From Alphaproteobacteria bacterium (GTDB lineage: Bacteria > Pseudomonadota > Alphaproteobacteria > Sphingomonadales > Rhodothalassiaceae), in the NCBI GenBank assembly GCA_003695555.1, contig RFIU01000101.1:1-10258 (forward strand): DNA of 10,258 bases. The letters are read 5' to 3'. How positions within the stretch are numbered: position 1 is the first letter of the stretch; each line of letters starts with the position of its first letter. A program made the translations under genes and the position numbers. The notes under the pieces are model-generated. The model had not been told where the DNA came from and searched no databases. It saw only the letters and a list, made by a program, of their open reading frames with translations. Shown here piece after piece: positions 6,904 to 10,258 of the stretch.

Positions 6904-7054
6904 TAAATAGCCCGTCTTGGGCCGCGATGGCGGCGATGTGCGATCGGATCGATTCGAACGACGTTCCGTCCCTTGCGATCGGAGATGCAGCCCTCTGAAG
7001 GGCGGCGTTAGGGAAGAAACGGCGGCCCGGCAAACGGTTTGGTATGCATTGATA

Positions 7055-8170
7055 ATGGACGTTCGGGTGGAAGAGCTGGTTCAATTGGCGCGCGAGCGTT
7101 CGGCACAGTCCCGGCAGCGGCTCGTCGAGAATATCACCGACCTGTTCCTGACCGAGGAATGGCGGCTCAGCGAGCACGAACGTGCCCTGATGAACGATAT
7201 CCTCGCCAAGCTCGTCGAAGAGGTCGAAGCCGCGGTCCGCAAGCAGCTCGCCGAGATCCTCGCGAAAAGCTCCATTGATCTTCCGGATGTCGAGCGCATT
7301 CTGGCGCATGACGAGATCGCGGTGGCACGGCCGATTCTGCGCCATTCCCGGACGCTGAAGGATCCCGAGCTGATCGAGATCATTCGTCAGCGGACCGACG
7401 AGCACCGCTTGACCATCGCGCTGCGCGATGAGCTCAGCGAGAGCGTCAGCGACGCCCTGGTCGAACACGGCAATGAAGATGTCATCGAGGCATTGCTGCG
7501 CAATGCCGATGCCCAGATTTCGGAACGGGCGATGGAATATCTGGTTGCCGAATCCCGGCGCGTCGATCGTTTCCAGGAGCCGCTGGTCAGCCGTGCGGAC
7601 CTGCCGCCGCATCTTGCCTGTCGGATGTTCTGGTGGGTTTCGGCGGCACTGCGTCGCCAGTTGCTGAACCAGTTGAAGGTGGATGAAGTCGCTCTTGACC
7701 GGGCGATTGCCGATGCTGCCGAGACGCTCGAGGCCGAACAGCGCGAACTGACCGGTATTCACGCGAAAGCGCAGAGACTTGTCCGGCGCATGCACGAGAT
7801 CGGCGATCTGACCATCGAATTCCTGCTGGGTTGCCTTCGCCACCGTCGTCTGGCAGTGTTCGTCGCGGGCCTCGCCGAGCTTGCGGGCATAGACCTGCGG
7901 ACGGCCTGGCGGATTTTCGGGGACCCGGGAGGAGAGAGCTTCGCCGTTCTAGCCAAGGCGGCCGGCATGGACCGCCGCCAGTTTACCGCCGCCTTCCTGC
8001 TGATTCTGGAAGCGCGCAGCGGATCGCGGGCACGCAGCCCCCAGGTTCTCGAAAGGATCGCCGAGCTGTTCGACAAGACCAGCGAGGAGGCGGCGCGAGC
8101 CGCTCTCTTCTACTGGCAGACGGACGAGACCTACGGGGAAGCGCTGGAGGAGCTTCGCGATGTCGGATGA
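7055..8170 (+). CDS. DUF2336 family protein
   Basis: A 371-residue, apparently cytoplasmic, all-helical protein of the DUF2336 family, common in Alphaproteobacteria and without a settled biochemical role. The family pattern is clear in VERILAHDEIAVARPILRHSRTLKDPELIEIIR (79-111, read in pieces), HRLTIALRDELSESVSDALVEHGNEDVIEALLRN (117-150), and a C-terminal helical half with RRMHEIGDLTIEFLLGCLR (244-262). The repeated helix pairs resemble HEAT-type repeats. No catalytic motif, signal peptide or membrane segment is seen. The start ATG at 7055 fits the usual family N-terminus, but no Shine-Dalgarno sequence precedes it. A minimal ATG-CAT-TGA frame (7044-7052) ends 2 nt before it, and TTG at 7049 is an alternative start. 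The gene overlaps the downstream kinase by 11 nt, which points to joint expression; a scaffold or partner role for the kinase is inference. Confidence 0.85.
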   Translation: MDVRVEELVQLARERSAQSRQRLVENITDLFLTEEWRLSEHERALMNDILAKLVEEVEAAVRKQLAEILAKSSIDLPDVERILAHDEIAVARPILRHSRTLKDPELIEIIRQRTDEHRLTIALRDELSESVSDALVEHGNEDVIEALLRNADAQISERAMEYLVAESRRVDRFQEPLVSRADLPPHLACRMFWWVSAALRRQLLNQLKVDEVALDRAIADAAETLEAEQRELTGIHAKAQRLVRRMHEIGDLTIEFLLGCLRHRRLAVFVAGLAELAGIDLRTAWRIFGDPGGESFAVLAKAAGMDRRQFTAAFLLILEARSGSRARSPQVLERIAELFDKTSEEAARAALFYWQTDETYGEALEELRDVG

Positions 8171-9950
8171 AGGGGGCGCTTCGGCGCGCCGGGCCGAGAC
8201 CATCGACCTGCGCGCCTGGGCAAGGGGATTGAGACGGCGCGAGCCGCCCGCCGGCAAGGGCGGCGGGGCAGGAGAGGGCGAGAGGGCCGGCGAGGCAGAA
8301 TCATGGCCGGCCGGCGTTTCGCCGATGCCGGGGCATGTCCGTGGGGCGGATGAGCTGACCGCAAATTCCGCATCGGTTCCCGAAGCGGTCGATCATCCCT
8401 CTCTCGATCGTCTTCTGGCGCGTGCCCGCAGCGCCTTGATCGACGATACCGCGCCTTTCCATCTCGTTTCCAGTGACGGCCGCTTCGTATTCGCCAACCC
8501 GGCCTTTGAAAAATTCTGCGCGCGCCTGACGGGGAAAATGCCGGGACCGGGGGTGATGCGCTTCGGAGAAACGGTAGAGCCGTCCTATCGTGCGATTCTG
8601 GACGACGTGCTTGCCAAGGGCCGTGCCCTGGTGTCCGAAGAGTGGCTCGAAATCGATGGCCGGCGGGTCTGCTGGCGGGGACGCCATTTTCCAGTATTCG
8701 ACGAGGCAGGACGGATCGAAGGCGTCGCCGGGCAGTATGCGGATGCCACCGCCGATGCCGTATCACGGCGCGAGGCGCTGCGCGCACGGCGGCGCTTCAA
8801 CGACTTCGCGCGCGCCACTTCGGACTGGTTCTGGGAGACCGACCGGGAAGGCCGGATCCTGCTGATTTCGGACCGCTTCGTGTCGATGAGCGGTGTGCCT
8901 GCCGCCTATTGGGTGGGGCGCTTTCTGTGGGATCTCGATAGCCATGAGCAGGCGTCTGCAGGTTGCAAGCGTCTGCGGGAGGCCTATGCCGAGAGACGTC
9001 CATTCCGCAACGTAACCCTTCTCATCAAGGGGCACGACGGCGCTCAGCATCACTGCCACCTGTCCGGCGTTCCTGTCTTCGATGGCGATGACGGGACCTT
9101 CACCGGCTTCCGGGGCGCCGGCATGGACGTTACCGGCACCCATCTCGAGATGGAGCGCCGTCGAGAGATCCAGCGGCATCTCGAAGAGACCCTGGAACAG
9201 CTCACCCGAAAGAATCTTGAACTCGACATTGCCACCGCCCAGGCGGAAAGCGCGCTCAAGGCGAAGAACGAATTTCTCGCCTCGATGAGCCACGAGCTGC
9301 GCACCCCGCTCAATGCGATCATCGGTTTTGCCGAGGCGATGAAGATGGAGGTCTTCGGCCCGCTCGATCCGCATTACAAGACCTATGCCGGCGACATTCA
9401 TCAGGCGGGTCGCCATCTGCTCGATCTGATCAATGACGTGCTTGACGTCTCGGTCCTCGAAAGCCAGGCCCTGCACCTCGATATCGTACCCTTGAGCCTG
9501 CGCAAGGTGGTCGAGCAGGCAGTCAGTCTGGTGAAGATGCGTGCTGCCGAGCGCAATCTCGACCTTTCGGCCGTCAGGGTGGCCCGTGACGTTCAGGTCA
9601 AGGGAGACGATCGGCGGATGACGCAGATCTTCCTGAATCTGTTGACGAATGCGGTGAAGTTCACGCCTGAGGGCGGGCACATCGGCATCGAGGTGAAGGT
9701 CCATCGCAAACAGGGCTTCGCGGCGGTGACGGTATGGGATACCGGCATCGGCATTCCGGCGGACGCGCAGGAACGGATCTTCGAGAAATTCCAGCAGGTG
9801 CGCGATACCGTCTATAGCAGCAGTAACGAGGGCACCGGTCTCGGCCTGCATATCTCGCGCCAGCTCGCCCGCATGATGGGCGGCGATCTGACGCTCGAGT
9901 CCTCGGCAGGGCAGGGCAGCCGTTTCACCGTAACCCTGCCGCTTGCCTGA
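8160..9950 (+). CDS. Soluble PAS-PAS sensor histidine kinase
   Basis: A 596-residue hybrid-free sensor kinase with no membrane segments, so a cytoplasmic sensor. Domains: low-complexity N-terminus (1-75), PAS-like domain 1 (about 88-200), PAS domain 2 (about 208-328, with SDWFWETDREGRILLISDRF), a probable coiled coil (325-370), a HisKA dimerisation domain with phospho-acceptor H378 in ASMSHELRTPLNAIIGF, and a HATPase domain with N box FLNLLTNAVKFTP (N497), G1 DTGIGIP (527-533) and G2 GTGLGLH (558-564). All boxes needed for autophosphorylation are intact. The stretch FGPLDPHYKTYAGDIHQAG (399-417) after the H box is typical of alphaproteobacterial kinases of the PleC/DivJ/PdhS kind. ATG 8160 is supported by AGGAG (8148-8152) inside the DUF2336 gene and overlaps that gene's end by 11 nt. 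No receiver domain or response regulator gene is in the window, so its partner and signal are unknown. Confidence 0.93.
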   Translation: MSDEGGASARRAETIDLRAWARGLRRREPPAGKGGGAGEGERAGEAESWPAGVSPMPGHVRGADELTANSASVPEAVDHPSLDRLLARARSALIDDTAPFHLVSSDGRFVFANPAFEKFCARLTGKMPGPGVMRFGETVEPSYRAILDDVLAKGRALVSEEWLEIDGRRVCWRGRHFPVFDEAGRIEGVAGQYADATADAVSRREALRARRRFNDFARATSDWFWETDREGRILLISDRFVSMSGVPAAYWVGRFLWDLDSHEQASAGCKRLREAYAERRPFRNVTLLIKGHDGAQHHCHLSGVPVFDGDDGTFTGFRGAGMDVTGTHLEMERRREIQRHLEETLEQLTRKNLELDIATAQAESALKAKNEFLASMSHELRTPLNAIIGFAEAMKMEVFGPLDPHYKTYAGDIHQAGRHLLDLINDVLDVSVLESQALHLDIVPLSLRKVVEQAVSLVKMRAAERNLDLSAVRVARDVQVKGDDRRMTQIFLNLLTNAVKFTPEGGHIGIEVKVHRKQGFAAVTVWDTGIGIPADAQERIFEKFQQVRDTVYSSSNEGTGLGLHISRQLARMMGGDLTLESSAGQGSRFTVTLPLA

Positions 9951-10110
9951 AGGGGCGGGGGCTTTCGTTCCTCCTTCTGTTCCCGCTGCTGCTCCACTCT
10001 CTCGTCGAAGAGATGGCACGCACCGGAAGTCGGCCGGACGAGCGAAGGCCGTCGGCTATTTCGGAGGGAGCGGAAGCCGCGCAGGTGTGGTCGGCAGAAA
10101 GGGCGGGAAG
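9951..10110. other. Short convergent intergenic gap
   Basis: 160 bases between the kinase and the convergent dipeptidase gene. A 5-bp inverted repeat CGGCC (10031-10035) / GGCCG (10047-10051) could be a weak bidirectional stop signal, but there is no T tract. Nothing else is supported. Confidence 0.4.
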
Positions 10111-10258
10111 CTATTCCCCGGTTCCGGCCCTGGGCTCCTCCTTGCCTTCTGTTTCTCCTTGCATGCTGGCCGCATAATTCTCGGCGATCCGCCAGACACG
10201 CAGGAAATTGCCGCCCAGGATCTGTTCGATCTCGGGCTCGGAATAGCCTTCCTTGAGC
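10111..10258 (-). CDS. Membrane-type dipeptidase (peptidase family M19), C-terminal fragment
   Basis: The last 48 residues of a minus-strand gene that runs off the right edge. The text LKEGYSEPEIEQILGGNFLRVWR is the characteristic C-terminal segment of M19 (renal dipeptidase-like) zinc dipeptidases, in which the ILGGNxLRV motif closes the barrel domain. It is followed by IAENYAASMQ and an acidic, low-complexity tail ending GTGE and TAG. The family hydrolyses dipeptides, including some with a D-residue. The metal-binding histidines and aspartate lie outside the window, so activity cannot be checked. It is convergent with the histidine kinase gene, so a shared transcript is not expected. Confidence 0.88.
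   Translation of the reverse strand, partial: LKEGYSEPEIEQILGGNFLRVWRIAENYAASMQGETEGKEEPRAGTGE

Larger units (their letters stand above)
6773..6913 (-). pseudogene. Possible remnant of an AT-rich foreign gene (46-codon tail)
   Basis: Read on the minus strand, 6913-6773 gives 46 residues from GLFTILHHGI to KYVVMD and a TGA stop. Codons such as TTA, ATA, CTA, AGA and GTA are common here but rare in the neighbours. The text looks protein-like (charged and hydrophobic residues alternate, DEWIEAGHEGAEFF in the middle), unlike the arginine/alanine-rich antisense frames elsewhere. There is no start codon near 6913; the open frame continues only as antisense of the DUF2336 gene. This suggests the C-terminal end of a transferred gene that has lost its beginning, but chance cannot be excluded. 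I recognise no family. Confidence 0.25.
6682..7054. other. Intergenic region with an AT-rich island
   Basis: About 370 bases between the CLC gene and the DUF2336 gene. The outer parts are GC-rich like the rest of the window. In the middle, 6781-6900 has 45 G+C of 120 by hand count. Downstream are GAACG-A-CGTTC (6956-6966) and a 5-bp hairpin GCCCT-CTGA-AGGGC (6990-7003). There is no T-tract terminator after the CLC stop. The island is described in separate entries. Confidence 0.6.

Noticed and set aside
6914..7843. The upstream part of the minus-strand frame that ends at 6773
   Set aside because: This portion is antisense to the DUF2336 gene. Only the AT-rich tail (6773-6913) looks different and is reported separately.
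8763..10019. A 418-codon minus-strand frame opposite the histidine kinase
   Set aside because: Covers the conserved HisKA and HATPase regions in antisense, with no independent coding features.
1..10258. CRISPR arrays, tRNA, rRNA, intact insertion sequences
   Set aside because: No regularly spaced repeats, no cloverleaf-like segments, no rRNA core sequences and no transposase gene were seen.

Overview
The window looks like chromosomal DNA from a GC-rich alphaproteobacterium. The basis is the DUF2336-family gene (a family seen mainly in Alphaproteobacteria), the alphaproteobacterial style of the PAS/HisKA kinase and PrmA, and uniformly GC-rich codon use. I cannot name a genus. It is mostly ordinary housekeeping sequence. 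It has two unusual non-coding stretches (632-1026 and 6682-7054) and one gene pair of unknown role.

Layout: (1) 2-631, + strand, the 3' part of NAD-dependent DNA ligase ligA. (2) 632-1026, a gene-free stretch rich in inverted repeats. It leads into a 65-residue orphan protein gene (1027-1224, +). (3) 1245-4642, - strand, a translationally coupled pair in which uvrD/pcrA helicase is followed by prmA (ribosomal protein L11 methyltransferase) with a 4-nt ATGA overlap. It converges on the small gene with only a 20-nt gap. (4) 4885-6681, + strand, a CLC-type chloride channel or transporter with a C-terminal CBS-like region, divergent from uvrD. (5) 6682-7054, an intergenic stretch holding a sharply AT-rich island (about 37% GC by hand count) that is bounded by imperfect 11-bp inverted repeats. 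(6) 7055-9950, + strand, a DUF2336 helical-repeat protein and a soluble two-PAS histidine kinase, overlapping by 11 nt. (7) 10111-10258, - strand, the C-terminal end of an M19 membrane-type dipeptidase, convergent with the kinase.

How the genes relate: ligA and uvrD serve DNA replication and repair, and prmA serves ribosome modification, but they are in separate transcription units. The overlapping DUF2336-kinase pair is the best candidate for a functional module that has not been described. The kinase has complete H, N, G1 and G2 boxes but no response regulator in view, and its translation appears coupled to the DUF2336 gene. The other candidates are the structured leader of the 65-residue gene, where one CGTCTC element could pair with several alternative partners including the ribosome binding site, and the AT-rich island. 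I see no CRISPR array, tRNA, rRNA or intact insertion sequence.
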